From Candidatus Calditenuaceae archaeon JGI OTU-3 (lineage in GTDB: Archaea; Thermoproteota; Nitrososphaeria_A; Caldarchaeales; Calditenuaceae): a DNA stretch of 15,601 nt. How positions within the stretch are numbered: the stretch's first letter is position 1; the number at the start of each line of letters is the position of its first letter. The notes beneath the pieces are model-generated. The model did not search any database, was not told the DNA's origin, and saw only the letters and a program-made list of their open reading frames with translations. The stretch covers positions 1 through 15,601 of the forward strand of contig AWOC01000016.1 of assembly GCA_000494185.1 (NCBI GenBank). Reading direction: 5' to 3'. Made by a program: the position numbers and the translations under genes. This document shows, piece after piece, positions 5,769-13,505 of the stretch.

Positions 5769-6653
5769 TCAGCTTTTAGTGTTATTCTGAGACTTCGTTG
5801 CGAGTTCGTAGGAGATCTTGAGAGCCTCCCAGTAGAGCTGTGGAGACCCTATATCTAGCTTCGCATAGTCACCGAGCTTCAAAGCCAGTACCTTATACCC
5901 CCACTCTATCAGCCTCTGTATCCCGTCTGTCAGCTGAATCTCACCCCCAACTCCAGGCCCGACCGTCTTGAGAGCCCTAAATATCGACGCATTAAAGATG
6001 TATAGAGGCACTATCGACAGGTTCGAGGGAGGAGCCTCCGGCTTCTCTAACACCTGGACAACTTTCAGAAACTCGCCACGACTCTCGACAATGGCGACGC
6101 CGTATTGCTTCGGGTTCTCGACCTCCTGAAGCAATAGGAGAGCATCCGGAGCCTCCTTCTCGAAACATCTATACATCCTCTCGACGACCCTCTGGCCATC
6201 CACTATGTATGTGTCCCCCGCGTGGACAAGAAAAGCTGACTCGCCGACCGACCTCTCGCATAGTAGCACGGCATGGCCGAAGCCTAGGGGGTGGGGCTGG
6301 TTTATCCAGACCATGATGGAGCTGCTCAGCTTCTTGTAAAATTCTTCGAAGTCCCAAAGCAAGGGTGAGCCATGATTTCTCATCAGCTCGAGGTAGCCGT
6401 AGTCGGGTGTAAAGTGGTCCTCAACCGCCCTCTTCCCCCGGCCGACCACGAATATGAATTCCCTTAAACCAACCTCGTAGAGCTGCTCAAAAATGAGTTG
6501 GAGTATCGGCTTGACGCATAGAGAGTTTCTCGCAGTTCTAGAAAAGATGGGTAGCATCTCTTTAGGCTGCTCCTTGGTGGCCGGCAACATCCTAGTCCCC
6601 AGCCCCGCAATAGGCAGGACAGCTTTTAGGTCGCCGATGCCCTTTCCCGTCAT
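5769..6653 (-). CDS. UTP-glucose-1-phosphate uridylyltransferase (GalU type)
   Basis: This cytoplasmic nucleotidyltransferase makes UDP-glucose from UTP and glucose 1-phosphate. The 294-residue protein has the nucleotide-binding signature GLGTRMLPATK (17-27), then KEMLPI, followed by GFGHAV (124-129), a metal-site GDTYI (146-150), EKPEAP (about 213-218) and the GalU-type GGEIQLTD motif. The start is ATG 6653. AT-rich boxes at 6681-6686 (TTAATA on the minus strand) and 6701-6706 are both possible promoters. It is the first gene of a two-gene operon with the UDP-sugar dehydrogenase, 27 bases downstream. A dTDP-glucose synthase was considered, but the GalU-type motifs and the dehydrogenase partner fit UDP-glucose better. 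Confidence 0.93.
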   Translation of the reverse strand: MTGKGIGDLKAVLPIAGLGTRMLPATKEQPKEMLPIFSRTARNSLCVKPILQLIFEQLYEVGLREFIFVVGRGKRAVEDHFTPDYGYLELMRNHGSPLLWDFEEFYKKLSSSIMVWINQPHPLGFGHAVLLCERSVGESAFLVHAGDTYIVDGQRVVERMYRCFEKEAPDALLLLQEVENPKQYGVAIVESRGEFLKVVQVLEKPEAPPSNLSIVPLYIFNASIFRALKTVGPGVGGEIQLTDGIQRLIEWGYKVLALKLGDYAKLDIGSPQLYWEALKISYELATKSQNNTKS

Positions 6654-6794
6654 ACTGATTCAATCTACTGGGAAGAAGTCTATTAAGATAGGTCTTTCGC
6701 TATATTTTTCGTAGGAGCAGGACTGGGAGTGCAGCGATGCGCGCGGTCCTGGACACGATGCTGGCCAGCTCCGCCCTCGACTTCCCAGCGATAA

Positions 6795-6801
6795 GTATAG
6801 A
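6795..6801 (+). promoter_or_regulatory. TATA box for guaA
   Basis: GTATAGA within ATAAGTATAGATA is centred about 27 bases before GTG 6825. This predicts a leaderless or near-leaderless transcript and supports the GTG 6825 start of GMP synthase. Confidence 0.55.
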
Positions 6802-6824
6802 TAGGTTCAGAAGGGTAGGGAGGG

Positions 6825-8414
6825 GTGGAGGTGTATTTTAGGCTGAGCTCGGGATCCGCGCAGGGAGATGCTAGCCTCGAGAAGATATTGATACTTGACT
6901 TTGGGGGTCAGTATACCCACCTCATTGCTCGGAGATGCAGAGAGGCCGGGGTATATTCGGAGGTCGTGCCACACAATATCTCGGCCGAGCAGGTAGCAAG
7001 CTACGGCGACGTCAAGGCCCTGATTCTCTCAGGCGGCCCCAGAAGCGTTTATGATGATGGGGCCCCGATGCCAGACCCTTCCATCTTCGAGGCAGGCATC
7101 CCGATACTCGGGATCTGTTACGGTCATCAGCTAGTAGGAAGGATTTTAGGTGGCAAGGTCTCTCGGGCCCCCAAAGCAGAGTATGGGAGAGTGAGAGTAG
7201 ATATTAAGGGCGACTCGGCACTCTTCAGCGGCATACCACGCCAAATGGAGGTCTGGATGAGTCATGGAGACGCCGTACTGGACCCGCCCCCCGGATTTTC
7301 TGTGACCGCGGTCTCCGAGTCAGGACTAATAGCCGCGATGGAGAACCCAGAACGCCGCATCTACACAATACAGTTTCACATCGAGGTGAGGCACACACCT
7401 CTCGGCCAGCGAATCCTCGAAAACTTCCTCAGACAGGTTGCGCACTGTAGATGTGAGTGGAGACCGGTAGACGCGGTGGAGAGCGCGATTAGGGAGATTA
7501 TGTCTCGCGTCGGCCCTGATGAGAGGGTTGTGTGTGGAGTGAGCGGGGGGGTGGACTCGATAACCACCGCGGTGCTGCTGCATAGGGCGATCGGAGAGAG
7601 GCTTCACGTGATATTCATCGACCATGGCCTCCTAAGAAAGGGTGAGAGGGAGCTTGTTCTCAAGAGCCTCCAAGAGCTAAAGATAAAAAACATTCACTTC
7701 ATCGACGCTAGCAGAGAGTTCCTTGAGGCGCTGAGAGGAGTCTCGGACCCTGAGGAGAAGAGGAGGATCATCGGTAAAGTCTTCGCGGAGATCTTTGAGG
7801 AGGCGGCACGCTCAATACCTAATGCGAAGTACCTCGCGCAAGGTACGATATATCCTGACAGGGTGGAGAGTGGTGCTACAGGCGCCCTCACTAGCCTGAT
7901 AAAGAGCCACCACAACGTGGCAGGCCTACCAAGTAGGCTTGGGCTTGGGCTCATTGAGCCACTCAAGGACCTCTACAAGGACGAGGTCAGGCGTGTTGCA
8001 GAGTCCCTAGGTATTCCCCGCGCAGTTATTGAGAGGCATCCCTTCCCGGGGCCGGGACTTGCGGTGAGGATTGAGGGAGAAATAACAGAGAGGAAGCTGA
8101 GGATATGCCGAGAGGCCAGCGCGATAGTTGAAGAGGAGTTCCAGAAGTCAGGGATCTACAACTCTGTCTGGCAGGCCTTCGCCGTCGTGCTGGATTCCAA
8201 GTGGGTCGGCGTCAAGGGCGACGCGAGGAGTGAGGGCCACATAGTGATAGTTAGGGCCGTGACAAGTGAGGATGGAATGACGGCTGACTGGTACCCAATA
8301 AGCAGCGAGCTTCTCGACAGGATATCGAGACGCATCACGAACGAGGTTGAGGGGGTTGTGATGGTGGCTTACGCCGCAACCTCCAAACCCCCAAGCACGA
8401 TAGAGCTCTGCTGA
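6825..8414 (+). CDS. guaA: GMP synthase, fused glutamine amidotransferase and synthetase
   Basis: This enzyme converts XMP to GMP using glutamine and ATP, in purine synthesis. It is a single 529-residue chain. The class I amidotransferase domain (about 20-205) has nucleophile C98 in GICYGHQ, with H185 and E187 completing the triad. The ATP pyrophosphatase domain has the PP-loop SGGVDS (240-245), and the C-terminal dimerisation/XMP domain has HPFPGPGLAVRI and SKPPSTIE near the end. Many Euryarchaeota split these halves into two genes, so the fusion is compatible with a Thermoproteota-type genome. The triad motif reads FHIEV, where FHPEV is usual. The N-terminus carries about 19 residues before the first beta strand (ILILDFGGQY). 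GTG 6825 is chosen from the TATA spacing. GTG 6831 and internal TTG codons are alternatives. Confidence 0.96.
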   Translation: MEVYFRLSSGSAQGDASLEKILILDFGGQYTHLIARRCREAGVYSEVVPHNISAEQVASYGDVKALILSGGPRSVYDDGAPMPDPSIFEAGIPILGICYGHQLVGRILGGKVSRAPKAEYGRVRVDIKGDSALFSGIPRQMEVWMSHGDAVLDPPPGFSVTAVSESGLIAAMENPERRIYTIQFHIEVRHTPLGQRILENFLRQVAHCRCEWRPVDAVESAIREIMSRVGPDERVVCGVSGGVDSITTAVLLHRAIGERLHVIFIDHGLLRKGERELVLKSLQELKIKNIHFIDASREFLEALRGVSDPEEKRRIIGKVFAEIFEEAARSIPNAKYLAQGTIYPDRVESGATGALTSLIKSHHNVAGLPSRLGLGLIEPLKDLYKDEVRRVAESLGIPRAVIERHPFPGPGLAVRIEGEITERKLRICREASAIVEEEFQKSGIYNSVWQAFAVVLDSKWVGVKGDARSEGHIVIVRAVTSEDGMTADWYPISSELLDRISRRITNEVEGVVMVAYAATSKPPSTIELC

Positions 8415-8444
8415 CAGGCCCCAAGGCCCCATGCAGGCTCAGGC

Positions 8445-8452
8445 TTATATTA
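8445..8452 (+). promoter_or_regulatory. TATA box for the GPN GTPase gene
   Basis: TTATATTA is centred about 29 bases before TTG 8478, predicting a very short or absent leader. GGAG at 8473-8476 is too close to the start to act as a normal ribosome binding site. Confidence 0.6.
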
Positions 8453-8477
8453 TGCATCTGCGAGAGAACTTTGGAGT

Positions 8478-9239
8478 TTGCGTATAGTTTATCTCGTGGG
8501 GACGGCGGGCTCTGGGAAATCATCTCTGGCTGCCGCTTATTCGGAGTGGCTTAAGTCTAACGAGCAGATAGTCGCGACAGTGAATCTTGACCCTGCGGCG
8601 GCGGTTTTGCCTTACGAGCCGGACATCGACATAAGGGAATATGTGGACTTTGAGAGAATAATGTTGACGCGCCAGCTCGGCCCCAACGCTGCACTGATAT
8701 CGTCTTTCAGGGAGGCTGTGAGGGAGGTCGAAGATCTGGCGGAGGACGTGGAGGCCTTAGGTGCTGACTACGTGGTTGTGGATACTCCTGGGCAGCTCGA
8801 GCTCTTCGCATTCAGGAAGGAAGGCCGCGAGCTGGTGAAGATATTCCGAAAGTTCCCCAGCGTGCTGGTCTACCTCCTAGACCCAGTCACCAGCCACACC
8901 ACGCGCCTATTCACAGCCTCTCTCTTCCTCACAACCTCGGTCTACTTCTCCCTAGCCCTCCAGACAATAATCGCGATATCTAAGGTCGACGCAGTCCCCA
9001 AGCGTATCCTAAAGCGCATAAAGAGGTGGATAGAGTCACGGGAGGCCTTGGAGGTAGATATAGAGTCTAAGGGGGGCGGGATGCAAATGCTTATAACAAG
9101 GGATCTCGTAGGCATCATGCACGAGATAGGTAGAATGTTTCCAGTGGTCATGGTGTCGTCTATGAAAATGCTTGGGCTTGGAGCCCTCCACGCTGAGGTC
9201 ACCAAGATGGTCGGTGAGGGTGAGTATGAGCTGCGGTAG
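8478..9239 (+). CDS. GPN-loop GTPase
   Basis: This SIMIBI-class GTPase is related to archaeal PAB0955 and to eukaryotic GPN1/2/3, which assist RNA polymerase assembly. Its 253 residues carry P-loop GTAGSGKSS (8-16), a switch region with NLDPAA, the defining Gly-Pro-Asn at 68-70 (QLGPNAAL), DTPGQLE (102-108) and SKVD (168-171). The GPN loop completes the active site across the homodimer. The start is TTG 8478, supported by the TATA box at 8445-8452. The next gene begins within ten bases of the TAG, so the two are co-transcribed. Biochemical class is certain. The cellular role in archaea is less clear, with RNA polymerase or other complex assembly being the usual proposal. Confidence 0.95.
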   Translation: MRIVYLVGTAGSGKSSLAAAYSEWLKSNEQIVATVNLDPAAAVLPYEPDIDIREYVDFERIMLTRQLGPNAALISSFREAVREVEDLAEDVEALGADYVVVDTPGQLELFAFRKEGRELVKIFRKFPSVLVYLLDPVTSHTTRLFTASLFLTTSVYFSLALQTIIAISKVDAVPKRILKRIKRWIESREALEVDIESKGGGMQMLITRDLVGIMHEIGRMFPVVMVSSMKMLGLGALHAEVTKMVGEGEYELR

Positions 9240-9248
9240 GTGGGTTGC

Positions 9249-10139
9249 ATGAGCATGGAAGAGGAGATCTCTAGGGAGATCGCCGAGCTGAGAGAGAAGA
9301 TAGGCGAGCTCGACAGGCAGATAGAGGAGGCTTCAATGAGGATGAAGCTTCACGCCGAGGAGCGCGAAAACATGCACGCTGAGATGAAGAGGATAAGAGA
9401 GGAAGTTAGAAAACTGAAGGAGGAGAAGGCGAGACTCATAGAGGAGGCGAGGGTCCTAAGAAGGGATGTAAGGGACCTCAGACAGAAACTCCTCAACTAC
9501 ATAATCGAGAAGAAACAGCTCAAAGGCGAGCTAAAGAGCCTCCGCATCTCGATGGATGTCAACAAGATAAAGCGGAGGCTGGACGAGATAGACCTCTACT
9601 TAGCGTCTCATCGCGTGTCTAGGGAGGAGGAGAGGAGACTCTTCGAGGAGGCCTCGCGAATGGAGGCTATGCTCCTCGAGTATGAGAAGGCGCTTAGGAT
9701 AAACCTCTCCCTCAACGAGCTGTCACCCGCTATGGAACAGGTCAAGAACGAGCTAGAGGAGAAGAGGAAGAGGCTGGACGAGGTCTCCAGTAGGATCAGC
9801 AAGATCGGTGCCGAGATGGATGCGCTGAACCAGAGATATGACGCGCTCAAGGCCGAGGCAGATAAGCACCATGCAAGCTACGTCAAGGCGAGGGACGAGA
9901 GGGACAGGCTGGAGGCTGAGCGCATCCTAGCCTCCTCGAGGGTATACGAGCTCTATCGCCTTTTGAGGGGCAAGAGGGAGGAGATTATGAAGCGCCGCAT
10001 CAGCGAGGTGAAGGCTAAGAAGAAGAGGGAGGCGATAGAGAAGCTTGAGAGGGGGGAGAAGCTCGACTTCGAGGAGCTGAAGATCCTTATGGAGGACGAG
10101 GCCCTCTGGCAGTTGAGTGGCGGCAAGACCCAGGGCTAA
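9249..10139 (+). CDS. Long coiled-coil protein, COG1340-like
   Basis: This is a protein of about 296 residues with nearly continuous heptad-type charged helix from residue 5 to about 255. There are two likely breaks, near SHRVSREEER and near LNELSPAMEQ. It lacks a signal peptide, a membrane segment and Cys after the start. The C-terminal part (KKKREAIEKLERGEKLDFEE) followed by a short acidic helix resembles the conserved tail of archaeal COG1340 coiled-coil proteins. ATG 9249 is chosen because AGGTGG (9238-9243) lies five bases upstream and overlaps the stop of the previous gene. GTG 9240 and ATG 9255 are alternatives. It is tightly coupled to the GPN GTPase gene. Function is unknown. SMC/Rad50-like ATPase parts are absent, so it is probably a structural or tethering factor. 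Confidence 0.9.
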   Translation: MSMEEEISREIAELREKIGELDRQIEEASMRMKLHAEERENMHAEMKRIREEVRKLKEEKARLIEEARVLRRDVRDLRQKLLNYIIEKKQLKGELKSLRISMDVNKIKRRLDEIDLYLASHRVSREEERRLFEEASRMEAMLLEYEKALRINLSLNELSPAMEQVKNELEEKRKRLDEVSSRISKIGAEMDALNQRYDALKAEADKHHASYVKARDERDRLEAERILASSRVYELYRLLRGKREEIMKRRISEVKAKKKREAIEKLERGEKLDFEELKILMEDEALWQLSGGKTQG

Positions 10140-10142
10140 TCT

Positions 10143-10155
10143 AAAAAAATTAAAT
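10143..10155 (+). promoter_or_regulatory. AT-rich promoter candidate for the DUF373-uppS operon
   Basis: AAAAAAATTAAAT precedes the TTG at 10189 by about 40 bases. A start site near 10175 would leave a leader of about 13 bases containing GGTG (10181-10184). GTATAT at 10175-10180 is a second candidate, but it lies too close to the TTG for a normal start. Confidence 0.4.
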
Positions 10156-10188
10156 TCTCAAGATGGTTGAGTCTGTATATGGTGTAGG

Positions 10189-11334
10189 TTGTCGAGGGTG
10201 ACTGGGGGGCCGCTTCTCATAATCGTGATAGATGAGGATAATGACGTTGGGGTAAAAGGGGGGGTAGAGACTCCGATAATAGGCCGGGACGCTAACAAGG
10301 AGGCGGCCCTCAAACTAGTGTTGGCTGACCCTGAGGATGCTGACGCGAACGCCATGTTTGCGGCTATAAAGCTGTATGACGAGGAGTATGGGAAGTGGCC
10401 AAACAGTGTTGAGCTGGTGACCGTGGCGGGGAGCCCTAAGGGTGGCCTTGAGAGGGACAGAAAGATTGCGCAAGAGATAGAGGATGTTATCGCGAGGACA
10501 GGGTCGACCGAGTGTATCGTGGTGTCTGACGGCCCCCTCTCACCGTCAGCATCCTTCATAATCTCATCGCGCCTTAAGGTGATCTCCGCCAGGACCGTCG
10601 TTGTGAAGCAGAGCCAAAGCATAGAAACCAGCTGGATGATATTTCTCAGGTATCTCAGAATGCTGGTTTACGAGGCGCCCTACACACGCATGATCCTTGG
10701 AATCCCCGGAATAATCCTGATAGTCCTCGGGGTACTGTACTTCTTCAACTTACTTACACTGACCACTCTTCTGATATTCGTGGGGATTGTAATGCTCATT
10801 CGTGGATTTGGATTAGACAGCCTTGTTGCCTCGCTTCTGAGGCACGTTACAGAGATATCTCATAAACCTGGCCTGACTCAGATACGCATCTTCACAGCGA
10901 CGGTCAGCCTAATACTGATACTCGTGGCCCTAGCGGCCGGATATAGCGACGCCATGACACATGTACAGACGCTCATAGGTCCGGGTAGTGGTGCGGTAAC
11001 GCTTGACAAGCTGAGCCCACACCTACTGTCTTTCACTGGAGTGTTCATTAAGAGTAGCGTCGACCTTTTAGCGGTAGCAGCCTTCCTCAACACTGCCTAC
11101 AATATATTCTACTATTACGTCGCGCGTAGTGCAAGGGTATGGAGACATGTTCAGGCGTTGGTGGTCTTCTTCTTCCTATGGATAATCGTGAGGCTCTTCG
11201 GGGAATACCTAGTAACCCAGAATATCGCTCACCTCATCCAGCTCATCCTAGTAGTGATCGTAGGATTCGCGACCCTTCTAACGACCATAACCATTATACG
11301 GTCTATCAGGAGAGTGAGGGTCTTTAAGAAATGA
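10189..11334 (+). CDS. DUF373 family membrane protein
   Basis: This is a 381-residue protein of the archaeal DUF373 family. The N-terminal cytoplasmic domain (about 1-150) has the hallmark VIDEDNDVGVKGG (13-25), TPIIGRDANKEAA, LADPEDADAN (45-54) and VVSDGPLSPS (111-120). The alternation of strands and helices looks Rossmann-like, with clustered acidic residues. About six hydrophobic segments follow (roughly 168-184, 188-205, 233-251, 284-310, 320-342 and 346-370), ending in an Arg/Lys-rich cytoplasmic tail. The family has no established function. The start is TTG 10189; GTG 10198 is possible. Its stop overlaps the ATG of the cis-prenyltransferase gene by four bases (ATGA), so the two are translationally coupled. 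A role in isoprenoid-lipid or glycan-carrier handling is a reasonable but unproven guess. Confidence 0.92.
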   Translation: MSRVTGGPLLIIVIDEDNDVGVKGGVETPIIGRDANKEAALKLVLADPEDADANAMFAAIKLYDEEYGKWPNSVELVTVAGSPKGGLERDRKIAQEIEDVIARTGSTECIVVSDGPLSPSASFIISSRLKVISARTVVVKQSQSIETSWMIFLRYLRMLVYEAPYTRMILGIPGIILIVLGVLYFFNLLTLTTLLIFVGIVMLIRGFGLDSLVASLLRHVTEISHKPGLTQIRIFTATVSLILILVALAAGYSDAMTHVQTLIGPGSGAVTLDKLSPHLLSFTGVFIKSSVDLLAVAAFLNTAYNIFYYYVARSARVWRHVQALVVFFFLWIIVRLFGEYLVTQNIAHLIQLILVVIVGFATLLTTITIIRSIRRVRVFKK

Positions 11335-12116
11335 TAGAGAGGATACTGAGGCTTGCTGGGGCGTATTCGCTGTACGAGAAGTGGTTAGAGAGGACCGTAA
11401 TGGGGAGAGAGATGCCCCAGCACCTAGCCCTAATCTTGGACGGAAACAGGAGGTGGGCGAGGATGCACGGTTTAAGCACGGCACAGGCCTACAGATACGG
11501 CGCGGATAAAGTCGAGGAGCTTCTCAGATGGTGCCTCGACCTAGGAATAAGGGTCGTGACGCTATACGTCTTGTCTGTAGAAAATATCATGCGTAGGCCG
11601 CCGGAGGAGCTGGAGGATCTTTACAACGTTTTGCTTGAGAAGGTTGATAGGTTCCTGGCGGAGGAGCTGGTTTGGAAGGAGAAGGTTAGGTTTAAGATTA
11701 TTGGGAGGCTGAATTACCTGCCCCCAAGGGTGGCTGAGAGCCTTCTCAAGCTCGAGGAGGCGACGAAGGAGCACGACAGGTTCCACCTCAACATAGCGGT
11801 AGCGTATGGGGGGAGAGCGGAGATAGTTGACGCCGTTAAGAAGCTATTGAAGCAGGTCGTGAGGGGAGAGATTCACCCAGACGAGGTCGATGAGCAAGTG
11901 ATAGAGAAGAACCTGTACACGAATGGCCTCCCAAAGCCTGATCCAGACCTGGTGATCAGGACGTCGGGCGAGGAGAGGATCAGCAATTTCCTGCTCTGGC
12001 AGATAGCCTACAGCGAGCTGGTCTTCTTGGATGTCTACTGGCCCGCATTCAGGCGCATAGATCTCCTGAGGGCGATAAGAACGTATCAGCAGAGAGTCAG
12101 GAGATACGGCGCCTAA
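11331..12116 (+). CDS. uppS: cis-prenyltransferase (polyprenyl diphosphate synthase)
   Basis: This enzyme adds isopentenyl diphosphate units in cis configuration to an allylic primer. In archaea it makes the long polyprenyl (dolichol-type) carrier used in protein glycosylation. The 261-residue length is usual. The catalytic Asp is D37 in LILDGNRRWAR (34-44). YVLSVENIMR (79-88) corresponds to the family's YAFSTENW-type motif with the Trp replaced. RTSGEERISNFLLWQ (210-224) and the AYSELVF segment match the C-terminal pyrophosphate-binding and dimer motifs. The ATG overlaps the stop of the DUF373 gene (ATGA at 11331-11334), a clear sign of coupling. The N-terminal helix of about 28 residues before the core is typical of archaeal versions. 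Chain length of the product cannot be read from sequence. Confidence 0.95.
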   Translation: MIERILRLAGAYSLYEKWLERTVMGREMPQHLALILDGNRRWARMHGLSTAQAYRYGADKVEELLRWCLDLGIRVVTLYVLSVENIMRRPPEELEDLYNVLLEKVDRFLAEELVWKEKVRFKIIGRLNYLPPRVAESLLKLEEATKEHDRFHLNIAVAYGGRAEIVDAVKKLLKQVVRGEIHPDEVDEQVIEKNLYTNGLPKPDPDLVIRTSGEERISNFLLWQIAYSELVFLDVYWPAFRRIDLLRAIRTYQQRVRRYGA

Positions 12117-12324
12117 TACACGAGTTGCCTCGGGAATCCTTATATGGTTTTCTGTCCTTTCCCCTGAGTATTGCTTCTCTTCTCGATATGTCTATGCCGT
12201 ATTGGTATCCTGCTGTGCTCAGGTATTCCCAATACCTTCTTCACCGGGGGCCTGTACCCCCGATTCTGCCCAGCTCATCCCTCAGGAATGTCTTGACCTC
12301 AGCCTCGAAAACCCCGCAAGCTAG
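12117..12324 (-). pseudogene. Possible degraded coding remnant between uppS and the Xaa-Pro peptidase
   Basis: This 208-base gap lies between convergent genes. In the same minus-strand frame as the peptidase, just after its TAG, the sequence reads as protein-like text (CGVFEAEVKTFLRDELG...). A single TGA at 12241-12243 interrupts it. It then resumes (EYLSTAGYQYGIDISRR...) and runs to a stop inside the end of uppS. Composition and codons (AGG, AGA, ATA) resemble real genes here, and the opposite-strand frame looks like a shadow rich in Ser, Leu and Pro. There is no ATG, GTG or TTG start before the first half. It could be a decayed gene or chance. The gap also holds a GC hairpin (CGGGGG/CCCCCG, 12245-12262) and a TATA-like CTTATATGG (12139-12147). 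Confidence 0.25.
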
Positions 12325-13434
12325 CTAAGGCCACACGAGATACTCGTCGAGTGGGTATGAGGTTAGGGGGACCACGGAGTCCTCAGTTATGAGGAGGGTG
12401 TCCTCGAACCTTATCCCCCACTTGCCGCTTATGTATACCCCTGGCTCGCAGGTGACCACGTTTCCCTCCGCGAACTGGTCCTGGCTCCCCGGACCGATCC
12501 GGGGCGGCTCATGGATATCGATGCCCAAGCCGTGCCCGAGGCTGTGGGTGAAGTATGAGTCTAGACCTGAGGAGGAGAGGGTCTCCCTAGCTACCTCATC
12601 CACATAGCTGCAGGACACGCCAGGCCTCATCATGCTCTGCGCCCTATTCTTAGAGTAAAGAACGGCCTCTATTGCCTCCTTGACGCTCTGCTCGGGATCC
12701 TTCCCTATGAAGAAGGTTCGCGTTATGTCGGAGCAGTAGCCCTCAACCTTTACGCCCAAGTCAATCACGACCAAGTCGCCCCTCTTTATTACGCGGTCCC
12801 TCGCGGAGCCCCTTAAGAGGGGGCCGTGGGGCAGCGCTGATCTCTCCCCCGACGCCACTATTGGGGGGAACGCGGCCTCGTCTCCCACCCTCCTATAGAT
12901 CTCCGCCATAAGCTCCGCCTTGATCTCGCTCTCCATGATGCCGGGGGTTAGAAGATCCGCCGCGCTCTTCATCGCCTTATCTGCTATAGAGCATGCCTCT
13001 TTGATTACCGTGACCTCCTGCTCATCTTTCGAGGACCTCATATCCCAGACGATCTTCGGGGCTTGTCGGAGCTCGACGCCACCAACGAGGCCACTAACCC
13101 TTCTGAAAGTTTCCAGCTCGATCTGATCCATCCCAACGACTCCCTCCACATGGCTCAGCACCTCGGCCAGAATCACCTCCGACAAGGCCCCCATCCTAAG
13201 CTTCTCCACCGCTATCTCGGGGGGCGCCTCCTTCTCCGCGAGGGCATAGTCCAGCGGAGACGTGTAGAAAACTGCCGAGCCGTCCTGCTTGATCAGTAGA
13301 TAGCCAGAGCATGGTAGGCCCGTAAAGTAGAATATGTTGGACCTGTCGACGCATATGTATGCTTGGAGGCCCATGAGGCTGAAGCGTGTTGCAAGCCTCT
13401 CTATCCTCTCCTTGTATCTCATACCTATCGGCAC
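12325..13434 (-). CDS. Xaa-Pro aminopeptidase/dipeptidase (M24 family)
   Basis: This cytoplasmic two-metal peptidase cleaves peptide bonds next to proline. It has 369 residues. The N-terminal creatinase-like domain (about 1-128) is followed by a pita-bread catalytic domain. The five metal ligands are all present: D225 in VVIDLGVK, D236 in CSDITRT, H301 in HSLGHGLGIDIHE, E330 in TCEPGVY and E344 in RFEDT. H203 (PHG) is the usual substrate-site histidine. PepQ (prolidase) and PepP-type specificity cannot be separated from sequence alone; the length fits archaeal prolidase. The start is GTG 13434 or ATG 13422, with a TATA-like TTTTAT (13454-13459) between 22 and 35 bases upstream. It follows dnaJ on the same strand but has its own promoter. 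Confidence 0.94.
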   Translation of the reverse strand: MPIGMRYKERIERLATRFSLMGLQAYICVDRSNIFYFTGLPCSGYLLIKQDGSAVFYTSPLDYALAEKEAPPEIAVEKLRMGALSEVILAEVLSHVEGVVGMDQIELETFRRVSGLVGGVELRQAPKIVWDMRSSKDEQEVTVIKEACSIADKAMKSAADLLTPGIMESEIKAELMAEIYRRVGDEAAFPPIVASGERSALPHGPLLRGSARDRVIKRGDLVVIDLGVKVEGYCSDITRTFFIGKDPEQSVKEAIEAVLYSKNRAQSMMRPGVSCSYVDEVARETLSSSGLDSYFTHSLGHGLGIDIHEPPRIGPGSQDQFAEGNVVTCEPGVYISGKWGIRFEDTLLITEDSVVPLTSYPLDEYLVWP

Positions 13435-13453
13435 TATGTAGGTGCGGGGCGTG

Positions 13454-13459
13454 ATAAAA
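13454..13459 (-). promoter_or_regulatory. TATA box for the M24 peptidase gene
   Basis: On the minus strand this reads TTTTAT. A start site 25-27 bases downstream falls between the GTG at 13434 and the ATG at 13422, so it does not fully decide between the two starts. Confidence 0.5.
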
Positions 13460-13505
13460 GTGTGGAGCCGGGCCTCAGCGGATTTTAGAGGCTGCTACAC
13501 AGCTG

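Noticed and set aside
6737..6841. A 34-codon open frame (ATG 6737 to TAG 6839-6841) between the divergent galU-type gene and guaA, with a TATA-like box at 6701-6706.
   Set aside because: It runs through the likely guaA TATA box and past the guaA start, has no recognisable features and is short enough to be chance.
12125..12328. A 67-codon plus-strand open frame after uppS, near a TATA-like CTTATATGG.
   Set aside because: Composition is rich in Ser, Leu, Pro and Arg, as in antisense shadows, it runs into the end of the convergent peptidase gene, and the opposite strand looks more protein-like.
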